32,530 nucleotides of DNA, from assembly GCA_015057835.1 (NCBI GenBank), contig SVDL01000013.1:1-32530 (forward strand). Reading direction: 5' to 3'. Below are positions 7,842 to 17,199 of this stretch, piece by piece; position 1 is the first letter of the stretch, and every line of letters starts with the position of its first letter. Source of the stretch: Lachnospiraceae bacterium (GTDB lineage Bacteria > Bacillota > Clostridia > Lachnospirales > Lachnospiraceae). A model generated the notes under the pieces. That model searched no databases, had not been told where the DNA came from, and worked only from the letters and a program-made list of their open reading frames with translations. A program made the translations under genes and the position numbers.

Positions 7842-8741
7842 TCAAAGTAAGCCCGCGTCGTCCATTGCTTTCCGGATCTTGTCCAGTACCGGACCCGGTT
7901 CCGTGAGGAGGCTCGGACGGTAAGGCTCTCCCACATCTCTTCCCTGCAGGATCGACATATCCTTCGCCGCAACCGGGAATGATGCGCCGTCCATGGAAAG
8001 ACGCACGGGGTTCAGTTTGAACTGCGCTTCCAGTGACCCTTTCAGATCTCCTTCCATGAACTTGTTGTACACGTCGCAGATCAGGTACGGCATGTAATTG
8101 CCCGCCGTGCACACCCCGCCGACCGCGCCGACGCAAAGGCTTGCGTAAAGGAGCGTATCTTTTCCTCCGAAGACCTTGAAGCCGATGTCCCGGTTCCTGC
8201 GGACGCATTCTTCCGTGAGAGTGATGTCACCGGATGTGTCTTTCATGCCGACGATATTCGGCACGGCATGCGCGAGTTCCGTGATGAGATCCGCCGTGAG
8301 GCCGTATCCGACGCGCCCCGGGTTGTTATAGATCAGCATGGGTGTATCCGGTACCGCTTCCGCGATCGTCTTGAAGTGGAGGAACAGCTCTTTTGCCGTC
8401 GGCTTCAGGAACATCGGCTGCAGGACGGAAATGCTGTCAGCGCCGTTCTCGACCGCCATTTTTGCGAGACGGACGCATTTTTTCGTATTGATGGCGCCGA
8501 TCCCGAAATAGACGGGGACTCTGCCCGCAGCCTGATCGACCATGATCTTAAGGCCGCGCTCCATCTCGTCTTCCTCGATCTGGTAGAACTCGCCGTTCGA
8601 ACCGAACGCGAGGATGCCGGCCAGGCCTCCTTCGATCACGTAATCGACCTGCGCGCGCATTTTCGCTTCGTCGATCCGTTCTTCTTCATCGATCGGGGTG
8701 ATGATCGGCACGATAACTCCTTTTATAAAATCTGTATTCAT
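7842..8741 (-). CDS. Dihydrodipicolinate synthase-family lyase/aldolase
   Basis: The protein has 299 residues from the ATG at 8741, which has AGGAAGAG upstream; a start at 8756 would add five residues. It is a class I (Schiff-base) TIM barrel of the DapA/NanA superfamily. The active-site Tyr is in MLIYNNPGRVGYG and the Schiff-base Lys in IVGMKDTSGD. The substrate loop reads AFGSNGEF in place of the GTTGE common in DapA. Being 84 bases after gudD in the same direction, it likely acts on the gudD product or a related 2-keto-3-deoxy acid, as 5-keto-4-deoxyglucarate dehydratase or an aldolase. A DapA role in lysine synthesis is less likely from context. Confidence 0.85.
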   Translation of the reverse strand: MNTDFIKGVIVPIITPIDEEERIDEAKMRAQVDYVIEGGLAGILAFGSNGEFYQIEEDEMERGLKIMVDQAAGRVPVYFGIGAINTKKCVRLAKMAVENGADSISVLQPMFLKPTAKELFLHFKTIAEAVPDTPMLIYNNPGRVGYGLTADLITELAHAVPNIVGMKDTSGDITLTEECVRRNRDIGFKVFGGKDTLLYASLCVGAVGGVCTAGNYMPYLICDVYNKFMEGDLKGSLEAQFKLNPVRLSMDGASFPVAAKDMSILQGRDVGEPYRPSLLTEPGPVLDKIRKAMDDAGLL

Positions 8742-8825
8742 TCTTCTCTTCCTCATGTCTGTCCGCTGTTGCGGAATGTCAGCCGGGTGTCATGTCTATA
8801 AACTATACAGGATTCCGGACGGTGA

Positions 8826-10157
8826 TTACCGCACCATGCACGGACTCTTCGGGTCAAATTTCCAGCCCGGAATGAGATACTGCATGCCGATCGAGTCGTC
8901 GCGGGCGCCGAGGCAGTTCTCCATATAAAGCTTATTTGCCTTCATGATCTGCTCACGGTCGACTTCCACGCCGAGGCCCGGTTTCTTCGGAAGGTCGATG
9001 CAGCCGTCCACGATCTGAAGCGGTTCTTTTGTCAGGCGTTCTCTGCCTTCCTGCCAGATCCAGTGCGTGTCGATCCCGTTCAGTCTGCCCGGCACCGCTG
9101 CCGCGCACTGTACGACCATCGCCAGGGAAATGTCGAAATGGTTGTTCGAGTGGCAGCCCCACATAAGACCGAAGTCATTGCAAAGCTGGCCGACTCGGAC
9201 GGAGCCGTTCATCGTCCAGAAATGCGGATCCGCAAGCGGGATATCGACGCTCTTGAGTGCAATGCAGTGGCACATCTGCCGCCAGTCGGTGTCGATCATG
9301 TTCGTTGCGGTCGGCATGCCGGACAGCTGGCGGAATTCCGCCATGATCTCTCTTCCCGAGAATACGCCCTCCGCGCCTACCGGATCTTCGCAGTAAGCAA
9401 GGATCTTCTTGAATTCCGGTGCGAGTTCCAGTGCTTTTTCCAGGCTCCACGCGCCGTTCGGGTCAAGGTCGACTCTCGCGTCCGGGAACGCTTCCTTGAT
9501 CGCGCGGACCGCTTCGAGCTCTTTTTCCGGTTCCAGCACGCCGCCCTTCAGCTTGAAGTCTTCAAAGCCGTATTTTTCATAGGTCGCTTTCGCCAGTGCG
9601 ACGATCGCTTCCGGCGTCATCGCCTCTTCATGGCGCAGGCGGTACCAGTCGCATTCCGCGTCCGGCTCTTCCTCATACGGAAGATCCGTCTTTTTCCGGT
9701 CGCCGACATAGAACAGGTAGGAAAGGAAACGGACCCGTTCTCTCTGGATGCCGTCGCCCATGAGCGCTGCTGCCGGAACGCCGAGGTATTTTCCCAGCAG
9801 ATCAAGCAACGGGGCTTCCACTGCGGTCACCGCGTGCACGCCTGTGCGCAGGTCAAATGTCTGCTGTCCGCGAACGTCGTCTTTAATATTTTCATTCATC
9901 CAGTTCCGGATCTTATTCAGTGTCTGCTTATAGTCCCCGATCTCACTGCCAACCACGAGATGCGTGATATCTTCCAGTGCTTTCGTGATCTTCTGGCCGC
10001 CCGGCACCTCACCGATTCCCTCCGCACCGGTCTCATCTGTCAGGATCACGACGTTGCGCGTAAAATACGGAGCATGAGCACCTGAAAGATTCAGTTCCAT
10101 ACAGTCGTGTCCTGCTACAGGGTATACTTCCATTTTCACAATTCTCGGACTTCCCAT
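8826..10157 (-). CDS. gudD: Glucarate dehydratase
   Basis: The protein has 443 residues from the ATG at 10157, which has AAGGAG nine bases upstream; a start at 10205 lacks this support. It belongs to the enolase superfamily and removes water from D-glucarate (and L-idarate) to give 5-keto-4-deoxyglucarate. [13 protein letters not shown] carries the KxK catalytic Lys, [13 protein letters not shown] a metal-binding Asp, [11 protein letters not shown] a metal-binding Glu, ATNMIDTDW the next conserved strand, and [15 protein letters not shown] the catalytic His. Length and motifs match the family throughout. It is the first gene of the sugar-acid operon and sits behind a strong promoter in the intergenic region shared with the YbaK-like gene. 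Confidence 0.93.
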   Translation of the reverse strand: MGSPRIVKMEVYPVAGHDCMELNLSGAHAPYFTRNVVILTDETGAEGIGEVPGGQKITKALEDITHLVVGSEIGDYKQTLNKIRNWMNENIKDDVRGQQTFDLRTGVHAVTAVEAPLLDLLGKYLGVPAAALMGDGIQRERVRFLSYLFYVGDRKKTDLPYEEEPDAECDWYRLRHEEAMTPEAIVALAKATYEKYGFEDFKLKGGVLEPEKELEAVRAIKEAFPDARVDLDPNGAWSLEKALELAPEFKKILAYCEDPVGAEGVFSGREIMAEFRQLSGMPTATNMIDTDWRQMCHCIALKSVDIPLADPHFWTMNGSVRVGQLCNDFGLMWGCHSNNHFDISLAMVVQCAAAVPGRLNGIDTHWIWQEGRERLTKEPLQIVDGCIDLPKKPGLGVEVDREQIMKANKLYMENCLGARDDSIGMQYLIPGWKFDPKSPCMVR

Positions 10158-10258
10158 AGTATTACTCTCCTTTATTCTTTTAAGCGGGGAAATCCAGCGC
10201 ATCACGCTGGAAACGAACCGTGAGAGGGGTCTTCCTCTTCCAGGAAAGATACATTATA

Positions 10259-10287
10259 ATTATATATAGCGCCCTATAACTATGCAA
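10259..10287 (-). promoter_or_regulatory. Promoter for gudD with a near-palindrome in the spacer
   Basis: On the minus strand, TTGCAT (10282-10287), a 17-bp spacer and TATAAT (10259-10264) form a good sigma-A promoter; a second TATAAT abuts it at 10253-10258. The spacer contains TATAGCGCCCTATA (10265-10278), symmetric in 12 of 14 positions, a possible operator for the sugar-acid genes. Confidence 0.6.
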
Positions 10288-10305
10288 TTTTAAAGTGATT
10301 ATCTG

Positions 10306-10323
10306 TATAAAATTCCTTAAAAA
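10306..10323 (+). promoter_or_regulatory. -10 element very close to the YbaK-like start
   Basis: TATAAA at 10306-10311 lies only 12 bases before the ATG at 10324, so transcription would start about 5 bases before or at the start codon. No Shine-Dalgarno sequence is present in TTCCTTAAAAAATG. This fits a nearly leaderless mRNA, unusual among the well-marked ribosome sites here. Confidence 0.4.
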
Positions 10324-10815
10324 ATGGCACTTGACAGAGCAAAAGAATTTCTGAGAACAAAAGGATTTGAGGACCGGATCATTATCCCGGAACACACCAG
10401 CGCAACCGTGGCGGAAGCGGCGGAAGCGCTTGGCTGCGAGCCCGGCATGATCGCGAAAACGCTGTCTTTCCTGCAGGGAGAGCAGCCGGTCCTGATCCTT
10501 GCGGAAGGCACGGCAAGGATCGATAACAAAAAATATAAAAGCCGTTTCGGCTGCAAAGCAAAAATGATCCCCGCCGATCAGGTGGAATCCCTGATCGGAC
10601 ATGATATCGGCGGCGTCTGCCCCTTCGGTATAAAAGAAGGCGTTATTGTCTATCTGGATGAAAGCCTGAAAATACACGATACGGTCTATCCCGCCGCGGG
10701 AACGGATCACAGTGCTGTCCGGCTTACGATCGAAGACCTGGAAAAAGCCTGTGATTACAAAGAATGGATCGATGTGTGCAAAATGCCGGAACCGGCTGAC
10801 GAAGACAGATCTTAA
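10324..10815 (+). CDS. YbaK/EbsC-family aminoacyl-tRNA deacylase
   Basis: This 163-residue single-domain protein of the INS/YbaK superfamily hydrolyses mischarged tRNA, classically Cys-tRNA(Pro) for YbaK. The N-terminus fits the clostridial EbsC-like group. AEALGCEPGMIAKTLSF contains the conserved Lys region, and DIGGVCPFGI followed by VYLDESL matches the core of the fold. The start is chosen by alignment with family N-termini, as there is no ribosome site. It is divergent from gudD and convergent with the PucR gene, ending 19 bases from it, and appears to be a stand-alone housekeeping gene. Substrate cannot be told from sequence. Confidence 0.85.
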   Translation: MALDRAKEFLRTKGFEDRIIIPEHTSATVAEAAEALGCEPGMIAKTLSFLQGEQPVLILAEGTARIDNKKYKSRFGCKAKMIPADQVESLIGHDIGGVCPFGIKEGVIVYLDESLKIHDTVYPAAGTDHSAVRLTIEDLEKACDYKEWIDVCKMPEPADEDRS

Positions 10816-10834
10816 CAACGGATCCGGACAAAAA

Positions 10835-12406
10835 TCAGAAGCGGTCCTTATACCGGTCAATTGCCATGAACGCCAGTTCCAGAAGAAGCCGGTTCTGAGG
10901 ATCGTCCAGATCAATGCCCAGAATCTTTTCGATCCGGCCTATACGGTACAGAAAAGTATTTCTGTGGATATATGCCCTGCGAACCGTCTCTGCAATGTTT
11001 CGCTCACATTCCAGGTAAGTCCGCAGAAGGGGTGCGTAATTCGTTCCTTTTTTCCGGTCATGTATAAGAAGCGCCTTCAGCCCGTCAGGAATAAGCGTCT
11101 CAGGTACCGTATCCCTGAGATAGCGGTTCATCAGATCTTCCTCCTGATAATCCTCATAACAGAAATACCAATAAGTCGGATCTTTTATAACCCCTATCGC
11201 ACGTGCCGTCTCTGCCTGTTTATTAAAATAATGCAATTGGTAAATACTGTTGAAAGTCGTACTGATACCGGCTTCCAGCAGGTTGTCCCTGAAGACCGGA
11301 AGCAATGTCTCAATCATTCTGGCCCGTACTGTTTCCGGGCGGGACAGATCAAAAACATATATTATACGATCCTCAAATACAGTGTAACAGTCATTTCCCA
11401 GCAGTGAAGACAGAAGCAGACATGTATCCGTCAGAGTCTGCGGCGAATTGACCCTTCCTCTGAGTCTGATGGAAAGGCAGATGAAGCTGTCATTTTCCTG
11501 CCACCGGCAGTGTTTCATGATTTCTTTGACTTTTTCACGCGTCACGGGAATATTTGCCGCCAGGGCGCGAAGCGTCTGATCCATTTCCAAAGGTCTGTCA
11601 AAAGCATTGGTCCCGCTTGTGATCAATGCTTTTTTTACATATTGGCCAAGGACCAGGATCACTGCGTAATCCCGTTCCGTCAGCAGCGAGCTTATTTCCT
11701 GAAATCCAATTCTGGCAAGCAGCACATCATTTGCAAACAGGTTGTAGGTCAGTGTTCTGTACCCTTCGTTTAATCCGGAGTATATGATCGGATCGGCTGC
11801 ATCCATTGTGTTTTGATATTCAGGATCTGTAAGCAGTTCCTCAATCTCTTCCGGCGTCATCGCGTCACCCGTCTGGGGAGGATGCTCATCGATCAGCTTC
11901 CGGATCTGCGGCGTCAGAGGATCCTGCTCCGGTACATATGAAAAATTGTAGCGAAATGATGCTCCTATCGCCCAGATCGGATTCTTATTTCCCAACAGTT
12001 CGGATGTGACTTCCGCCAGTTCTATTAACGGTCTTTTCTCATCCAGGATCCACTGCATTTTCTGCTCCCACTGATTGTATCTCGCACAGATCCTGACAGC
12101 CTGATTCATAAGCAGCGCGGCGATTCCTGTCTGTTCGGTGTAAACAATCTCAATTTTCCCTGAAAGCCACGTCTTTGGCGGTTTGCCGGAGCACAGCACG
12201 GAAGGGATCCCCTCCCCGGTCACCGGCAGACTGTCACTTAACAGACCGGATTCCACAATATAGAGAATATCCCCGCTGAGCGTTTCCGGACACCGGTCCA
12301 CCAGAACAGGATAAGAAAATTTCAGTTTGTAGGGCACGTCCGGATGAGCGGCATGCAGATCGGACTGCGGGAGTTCGTTTTTGAGAACAGACAGGTTCAG
12401 TTTCAT
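10835..12406 (-). CDS. PucR-family transcriptional regulator (first copy)
   Basis: The protein has 523 residues from the ATG at 12406, chosen because GGAG lies just upstream; the longer reading from 12451 adds 15 atypical residues. The C-terminus carries the PucR-type helix-turn-helix: LLRTYLECERNIAETVRRAY, then HRNTFLYRIGRIEKILGIDL. The region before it resembles the GGDEF-like domain of CdaR/PucR proteins. The N-terminal domain (about 1-250) is a probable sensor that I do not recognise. Such proteins usually activate neighbouring catabolic genes when a substrate is present. The gene is divergent from the UroD-MFS-MFS operon, its likely target. Confidence 0.85.
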   Translation of the reverse strand: MKLNLSVLKNELPQSDLHAAHPDVPYKLKFSYPVLVDRCPETLSGDILYIVESGLLSDSLPVTGEGIPSVLCSGKPPKTWLSGKIEIVYTEQTGIAALLMNQAVRICARYNQWEQKMQWILDEKRPLIELAEVTSELLGNKNPIWAIGASFRYNFSYVPEQDPLTPQIRKLIDEHPPQTGDAMTPEEIEELLTDPEYQNTMDAADPIIYSGLNEGYRTLTYNLFANDVLLARIGFQEISSLLTERDYAVILVLGQYVKKALITSGTNAFDRPLEMDQTLRALAANIPVTREKVKEIMKHCRWQENDSFICLSIRLRGRVNSPQTLTDTCLLLSSLLGNDCYTVFEDRIIYVFDLSRPETVRARMIETLLPVFRDNLLEAGISTTFNSIYQLHYFNKQAETARAIGVIKDPTYWYFCYEDYQEEDLMNRYLRDTVPETLIPDGLKALLIHDRKKGTNYAPLLRTYLECERNIAETVRRAYIHRNTFLYRIGRIEKILGIDLDDPQNRLLLELAFMAIDRYKDRF

Positions 12407-12507
12407 ATTTTCTCCGAATTTATAAGCGCTTCTCCACCTATTAGTGAGCATTCCGGACTGTCATGTGCCTGCAGTCCGTTCTGAAGCCTCCGAGAATCTT
12501 TATCTTC

Positions 12508-12536
12508 ATTATAGAAAGTTCGTATAAAATATACAA
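12508..12536 (-). promoter_or_regulatory. Promoter of the first PucR gene
   Basis: On the minus strand, TTGTAT (12531-12536), a 17-bp spacer and a perfect TATAAT (12508-12513) give a clear sigma-A promoter about 100 bases before the start at 12406. For the divergent UroD gene no convincing promoter was found. A GCATATGC palindrome at 12585-12592, flanked by roughly symmetric CCGGAAAA and TTTTCGG arms, may be the PucR operator. Confidence 0.6.
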
Positions 12537-12671
12537 TTAATTCTTTTAAATACGGATATTTTAAAGTCTATCCGGAAAAAAAGTGCATATGCTACCATAT
12601 TTTCGGAGTCGACACCAGGATCATTTTTTGGATAAGTTAACCGAATTATTGGATTTATAGGAGTAATCAAT

Positions 12672-13787
12672 ATGAGCAGAATCAAGTTTGATCCTGAAAA
12701 AGAATTACAGGTGAGGGGAATTTACCCTCAAACCGGCACCTGGTACGGAAATCCTTATATGCCGGTAGAAAAGCTTTCACAGCCCATTACACCCGCGGAG
12801 AATCTTCTGCGGTATTACCGCGGTGAGGATTACGAATGGATCCCTGACCTCAGCAGCGATTCACTTGATATCACACCGGACTGCAATCCTGATGTAACGG
12901 CTTCAAATTACACAGGCGGGCTGGATGCATTCGGAGTAAAGTGGATCCCCGTTGAAGGTGACGCAATGCTCCCGGCTTTCGTGGAACCCGGCTTCTTCCT
13001 GATCGACGACATCGCTGACTGGCGGGATCTCAAATGGCCGGATGTGGAAAGCTGGCCGTGGGAGGAATACGGCAGCGTCTTCCGTGAGAACCACAAGGAT
13101 GACGACCGTCTTATTCGCGGCACGCTGCTCTCCGGATATTTTGAACGGCTTATTTCCATCATGACGTTCGAAGAAGCCGCCATCGCACTGGTCACTGATC
13201 CGGATTCCGTGAAAGAGTTCTTCGGGAAACTTACCGAACTTAATCTCCAGATCATGGATCACTACATCAAAGATTTCGGATGCAGAGCTTTCCTGATTCA
13301 TGATGACTGGTCCGCCCAGCGCTCCCCGTTCTTCTCCCTGAATACGGTTATGGATCTGATCGTTCCGAATATCAAAAAGCTTGCAGACTATGCGCATTCC
13401 AGGGGAATGATCTTTACCCTGCACAGCTGCGGCAACGGCGTTGATCTTATCCCCGCCTATAAAGCGACCGGTATTGACGCCTGGCAGGTACAGGATACCG
13501 CAGTAGATATGGATAAAGCCAGAGAGCTCTGCGGTGACGATCTGATGCTTGAAATGTATCCGGTAATTCCGGACGAACTCACGGGAGAAGATCTGGAGAA
13601 ATATCTCGAGAACATAATGCGTGCGCACTGCACGAAACACCGCGGCATGCTGCTTCTCATGGATTACAATTTTGACCGTGTCGCCACTACAAGAAAGATC
13701 CTCTACCGGCTCGGAAGAGAGATCGCATGGGAACTGAACGGTGCAGAGGATAATCAGCCGTCTGCTCCGACATGTGTTGCCGATTGA
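12672..13787 (+). CDS. UroD-superfamily protein, methyltransferase-like (MtaA/CmuA type)
   Basis: The protein has 371 residues, with GGAG seven to eight bases before the ATG. It shows the uroporphyrinogen decarboxylase/methylcobamide:CoM methyltransferase fold. FTLHSCGNGVDLIP contains the HxC that provides zinc ligands in MtaA/MtbA-type methyltransferases, and FLIHDDWSAQRSPFF is the preceding acidic loop. It lacks the Arg-rich N-terminal porphyrin-binding signature of true HemE, so haem synthesis is unlikely. Members of this group in anaerobes often demethylate small substrates, but no corrinoid protein or activase gene is in the window, so the reaction is open. It leads an apparent operon with two MFS transporters, divergent from a PucR gene. 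Confidence 0.82.
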   Translation: MSRIKFDPEKELQVRGIYPQTGTWYGNPYMPVEKLSQPITPAENLLRYYRGEDYEWIPDLSSDSLDITPDCNPDVTASNYTGGLDAFGVKWIPVEGDAMLPAFVEPGFFLIDDIADWRDLKWPDVESWPWEEYGSVFRENHKDDDRLIRGTLLSGYFERLISIMTFEEAAIALVTDPDSVKEFFGKLTELNLQIMDHYIKDFGCRAFLIHDDWSAQRSPFFSLNTVMDLIVPNIKKLADYAHSRGMIFTLHSCGNGVDLIPAYKATGIDAWQVQDTAVDMDKARELCGDDLMLEMYPVIPDELTGEDLEKYLENIMRAHCTKHRGMLLLMDYNFDRVATTRKILYRLGREIAWELNGAEDNQPSAPTCVAD

Positions 13788-13815
13788 CAATACGGCAGAA
13801 AACCGGAGGTAAATT

Positions 13816-15003
13816 ATGTCCACCAAAATGTCGAAAACCAAATTCATACTGTTCTGTGCAGCCCTGATCCTGACCCATGTGATCTCGATGCACGATATGG
13901 TCATCTATCCTATTGTGAACAATCTCTATGAGATGTTCTATGAAAATATGGCAGGAGTCAACTTCATCATCTCCGGACCGGCGATCTTCATGTTTTTTGC
14001 CTCACTTCTGGCTCCTTATCTCATGAAATTCATCGACAAGAAGACGCTGTTAGTCATATGCTGCGTTATCTTCGCAGTTTTCTCGATCGGAGGATCCGCA
14101 ATTGTCAGCGTACCTTATATTATCGCGGCAAGATCCATCTGCGGTTTTGTGTACGGCATCGTTCAGGTAGTGGTAATCGGTATCGTTGCGGACCACTTTA
14201 TCGACGACAACAAGCGCGCCACATTTATGGGCGTCTATAACGCCGGAATGGCCGCCATCGGAGCTGTGATGAGCGCGGTCGCCGGTGTGCTGGCCGTAAG
14301 CGGCTGGCGCAACGCGTACTACACTTACCTGATTTCGATCCCGATGCTTCTCCTGGTCATCTTTTTCGTTCCCCGCATCCAGAGCCGGCTTGAAGCAGCA
14401 CAGGAAAATACTCCTGCCGCCGCCGCGGGCAAATCCCGTTTCGGCGCAAAATTCTGGATCATGCTGGTCAATTTCTTTATTCTGTGTGTTGCCTATACGC
14501 CGATGATGATGATGACTTCCGTGTATATTGCAGAGAATAATCTTGGAAACGAAGCCTTAGCGGGACTTGCAGGTTCTGTAGGCACCATCGGCAGCGGTGT
14601 TTTCTGTCTGCTCTTCGGTTTTGTTTACAGTAAACTCAAAGCAAGAACCTCCCTGATCAGTTATGCGGGAATGGCGTTAGGCCTGCTTGGCATGTACTTT
14701 ATCAAAGGGCCAGTCATTTTCCTGATCATCTGCACGGTCGCCGGTGCCACCTATGGTTTCCTGTATTCTTATATGTTTACGCAGGTCACTCTGCTCGTAG
14801 CTCCGGAAGACGCAAACCGGGCAATCAGTTACCTCACAGCCATTTACGCCGCCTCCATCTTCCTTGGACCTTATGTGACCACATGGATCATGGGAATGGT
14901 CGGCAATTCGATCACCGTCGCTTCTCTGATCTTCGGTATCGTCTGCGCAGCCTGTCTGGTACTGGAATATTTCAACACCACAAAGATGAGTGCAGCAGGA
15001 TAA
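13816..15003 (+). CDS. MFS transporter (first of two)
   Basis: The protein has 395 residues with about twelve hydrophobic segments in two halves and a short central loop (IQSRLEAAQEN to GKSRFGAK, about residues 190-215). Length and layout are typical of the major facilitator superfamily. AARSICGFVYGIVQVVVIG and YNAGMAAIGAVMSAVAGVLA match helices 4 and 5, with their Arg and Gly-rich stretch. GGAGG precedes the start. The gene begins 28 bases after the UroD stop, so it is co-transcribed and probably imports that enzyme's substrate or exports its product. The substrate cannot be read from sequence. Confidence 0.85.
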   Translation: MSTKMSKTKFILFCAALILTHVISMHDMVIYPIVNNLYEMFYENMAGVNFIISGPAIFMFFASLLAPYLMKFIDKKTLLVICCVIFAVFSIGGSAIVSVPYIIAARSICGFVYGIVQVVVIGIVADHFIDDNKRATFMGVYNAGMAAIGAVMSAVAGVLAVSGWRNAYYTYLISIPMLLLVIFFVPRIQSRLEAAQENTPAAAAGKSRFGAKFWIMLVNFFILCVAYTPMMMMTSVYIAENNLGNEALAGLAGSVGTIGSGVFCLLFGFVYSKLKARTSLISYAGMALGLLGMYFIKGPVIFLIICTVAGATYGFLYSYMFTQVTLLVAPEDANRAISYLTAIYAASIFLGPYVTTWIMGMVGNSITVASLIFGIVCAACLVLEYFNTTKMSAAG

Positions 15004-15030
15004 GACGACAGTGCTGTGTCCTGCGGCATA

Positions 15031-15079
15031 TTCAGAAGGATCTGCTGTTCCGCTGTATTCTGCAGCAAGTCCTTCTGAA
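15031..15079 (+). other. Intercistronic stem-loop between the two MFS genes
   Basis: TTCAGAAGGA (15031-15040) pairs perfectly with TCCTTCTGAA (15070-15079), and TGCTG pairs with CAGCA inside. There is no T-run, so it is more likely an RNA stability or processing hairpin than a terminator. It could lower expression of the second transporter relative to the first. Confidence 0.5.
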
Positions 15080-15162
15080 GCATCATTACAGAAGCAACTA
15101 TTTATACAGATCGAATATTGAACATGCGTAAAGCTAACAGATCCGAAAGGAAGGCAAAAGAT

Positions 15163-16347
15163 ATGCGATCTAATACGTTTTTCAAAAAAGCGGCTCTTCT
15201 ATGCTGTGGATACGGATTGATGTCCGATGCCGTCATTGTCCCGCTGACGACTTCGATCCTAAAAGATTTTCCCGGCACAGGTGAGGTGCTTATCAATTTT
15301 ATTATCGGCGGCTCTTTTATTTTCAGTCTTATCTCTGCTTTAGTGACAGGCAGAGTGATTCATCGTTTCAACAAAAAAAATGTTTTATTGTTCGGAACGC
15401 TTGTCTATTCTATCGCCAGTTTCGCAAGTGCGTTTGCTCCAAACATCGCATTTCTCGCTGTCACAAGAGCCATTGACGGACTGACGGACGGCATGGTAGG
15501 AGTAGCTGTTGTGCTCGCCATCAGCGAACTGTTCGGGGATCCGCTGGAGCGCAACAGTATGTTAGGCCTGCACTGGACCGCAGTATCCGCCTACGGCGTT
15601 GCACTGTCGCTGCTCTCCGGCTTTCTGTGTGTTTACAGCTGGAGAGCCTCTTTGTTCAGCAATATCCTGTCCTTTATCACGCCTCTGTTGATCTGGATCT
15701 ATGTTCCATCAATGCCTCCCCGCGAAACAGCTGTCAGACCTGCAGCAGCAAACGGATCCCACGACAAAGCAAAGGAAAAACTGCCCTGGCTTTGGATCAG
15801 TTTTTCCCTTCTTGCGGCACTGGTGCTTAATTGTTTATCTAATGTCTTCTATTTTACAGCGGATTTCTATGTTGCAGAGAGAGCTCTTGGCAGCTCAGCG
15901 CTTACAGGAGCATTTACCGCGATGTCAACCGTCGGCGGTGCGGCGGGGTTGGTATTCGGCAGGCTGTACGGCAAATTAAAGAATGCATTCCCGGTAATGA
16001 TGTTTGCCGCCGCCGCTGCGGGAACTGCCTCGCTGGCATTTCCCATAGGAGCCCTCTGGATCTGCTTTTTCCATATCATCATCGGGGCGACTTACACGCT
16101 GGGGCTCTCGTACTATCAGGCCTCTGTTGTCGAACGCATCCACTCTGCAAAAAGCGGGCAGATACTGTCATTCTTCGATGTAACGAGCTATATCGGACTC
16201 TCCTCCTCTGCCTATGTTCCCATGGTGGTTGCACTGTTCACCGGCAGCGAAAGCTACGTCACCTGTTATATCCCGATCTCGATCGTTCTGCTGGTTTTTT
16301 CAGGAATCTATCTGCTGTTGCTGTTACATGCCCGGAAAAAAGACTGA
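15163..16347 (+). CDS. MFS transporter (second of two)
   Basis: The protein has 394 residues from the ATG at 15163, which follows AGGAAGG; the frame is open from TTG 15118, but the extra 15 residues are charged and unlikely. About twelve membrane helices are predicted. VTGRVIHRFNKKNVLLFGTL corresponds to the loop 2-3 signature region, and AVTRAIDGLTDGMVGVAVVL to helix 4. A basic central loop lies around residues 190-210. It is similar in size and layout to the preceding transporter, so the pair may handle related compounds or act as importer and exporter. It ends 50 bases from the convergent DUF1097 gene, with no clear terminator between. Confidence 0.83.
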   Translation: MRSNTFFKKAALLCCGYGLMSDAVIVPLTTSILKDFPGTGEVLINFIIGGSFIFSLISALVTGRVIHRFNKKNVLLFGTLVYSIASFASAFAPNIAFLAVTRAIDGLTDGMVGVAVVLAISELFGDPLERNSMLGLHWTAVSAYGVALSLLSGFLCVYSWRASLFSNILSFITPLLIWIYVPSMPPRETAVRPAAANGSHDKAKEKLPWLWISFSLLAALVLNCLSNVFYFTADFYVAERALGSSALTGAFTAMSTVGGAAGLVFGRLYGKLKNAFPVMMFAAAAAGTASLAFPIGALWICFFHIIIGATYTLGLSYYQASVVERIHSAKSGQILSFFDVTSYIGLSSSAYVPMVVALFTGSESYVTCYIPISIVLLVFSGIYLLLLLHARKKD

Positions 16348-16397
16348 ATCCTGATCTGTGTATTCACTTTCCGAATATGCGCCGTCCGTTTCCTCTG

Positions 16398-16895
16398 TCA
16401 CATTTTTGACATCAGGAATTTCTGGAACCGGTCGACCCCGATTCCCACATAGAGGATGCCGGCAGCCATGGCGGCGCCGATCTGGAGAAAATACGAGCCG
16501 GAGGCGGACAGCGGAGCGGGACCCATAATGGTGAGACCGATCGCCCAGCCGCACAGCCAGGCGGGCGTATAGATGAAGCGGGGAGCCAGCGAGCCCAGCA
16601 GGACGGCCAGACCTCCCATGAAGAACAGGGTGAGGAACAGGGTCAGATCCGCCGGGAGAGGCAATGCCGCCATCACATGGACGGCGATCCACGCCCAGAC
16701 GTCTCCGAGCCAGAATCCGATCAGGATTTTCAACGCATCCTCCGTTTTATTGCCGTTCGCGGAGTACACCCCTGCGCATATAAGAGCGACCGCACCGGTG
16801 GTAACACCGATGTGGCCGCTGAGTACTGCCCAAAGCGGCGGAAGAAGCGCAATCGAAAACGCAAGCGTCCAGACTTCTTTTTTTCTGCTATTCAT
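16398..16895 (-). CDS. DUF1097-family membrane protein
   Basis: This 165-residue protein is almost entirely hydrophobic, with about five membrane helices. Motifs typical of DUF1097 are visible: a Gly-rich segment after the second helix (NGNKTEDALKILIGFWLGD) and a closing helix pair ending in VGIGVDRFQKFL. The family has no established function; members are often near transport or catabolic genes. AAAGGAG lies about 12 bases before the ATG. It has the direction of the large operon but is set apart by 304 bases of repeated, structured DNA, so it may be a separate transcript. Confidence 0.75.
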   Translation of the reverse strand: MNSRKKEVWTLAFSIALLPPLWAVLSGHIGVTTGAVALICAGVYSANGNKTEDALKILIGFWLGDVWAWIAVHVMAALPLPADLTLFLTLFFMGGLAVLLGSLAPRFIYTPAWLCGWAIGLTIMGPAPLSASGSYFLQIGAAMAAGILYVGIGVDRFQKFLMSKM

Positions 16896-16920
16896 AATCC
16901 CTGCATACTCCTTTCCACCA

Positions 16921-17175
16921 GCCGTTGCGGCTCGTATGAGACGCGTAAGGCTCCTGGTCGCAGTTAGTGCTTAGCTCGGTAGGCTGATCCCGCCTGCCGC
17001 GGCGGCCCTCTCCCCCGCACGGACGTTAAGGAGCGCCTTTAGGCACTGACGAGATCCAGTGCTTACGGAGACTTGGAGCCGTCGCGGCTCGCATGAGACG
17101 CGTAAGGCTCCTAGTCGCAGTTAGCACTTAGCTCGGCAGGCCGTTGCGACCGTCCGTGCGGGGGAGAGGGCCGCC
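16921..17175. repeat. Composite repeat: 64-bp direct repeats plus 25-bp perfect inverted repeat
   Basis: Copies of a 64-bp sequence lie at 16921-16984 and 17078-17141, differing at six positions; both contain GAGACGCGTAAGGCTCCT and CTTAGCTCGG. A perfect 25-bp inverted repeat (17001-17025 and 17151-17175, core GGCCCTCTCCCCCGCACGG) encloses the second copy. A third, partial piece (AGTGCTTACGGAG near 17058) is also present. The block fills almost all of 16896-17199 and has no coding frame that I believe. It may be an extragenic repeat element or a structured RNA. Confidence 0.75.
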
Positions 17176-17199
17176 ACGCCTGCGTATGCTTATTAACGA

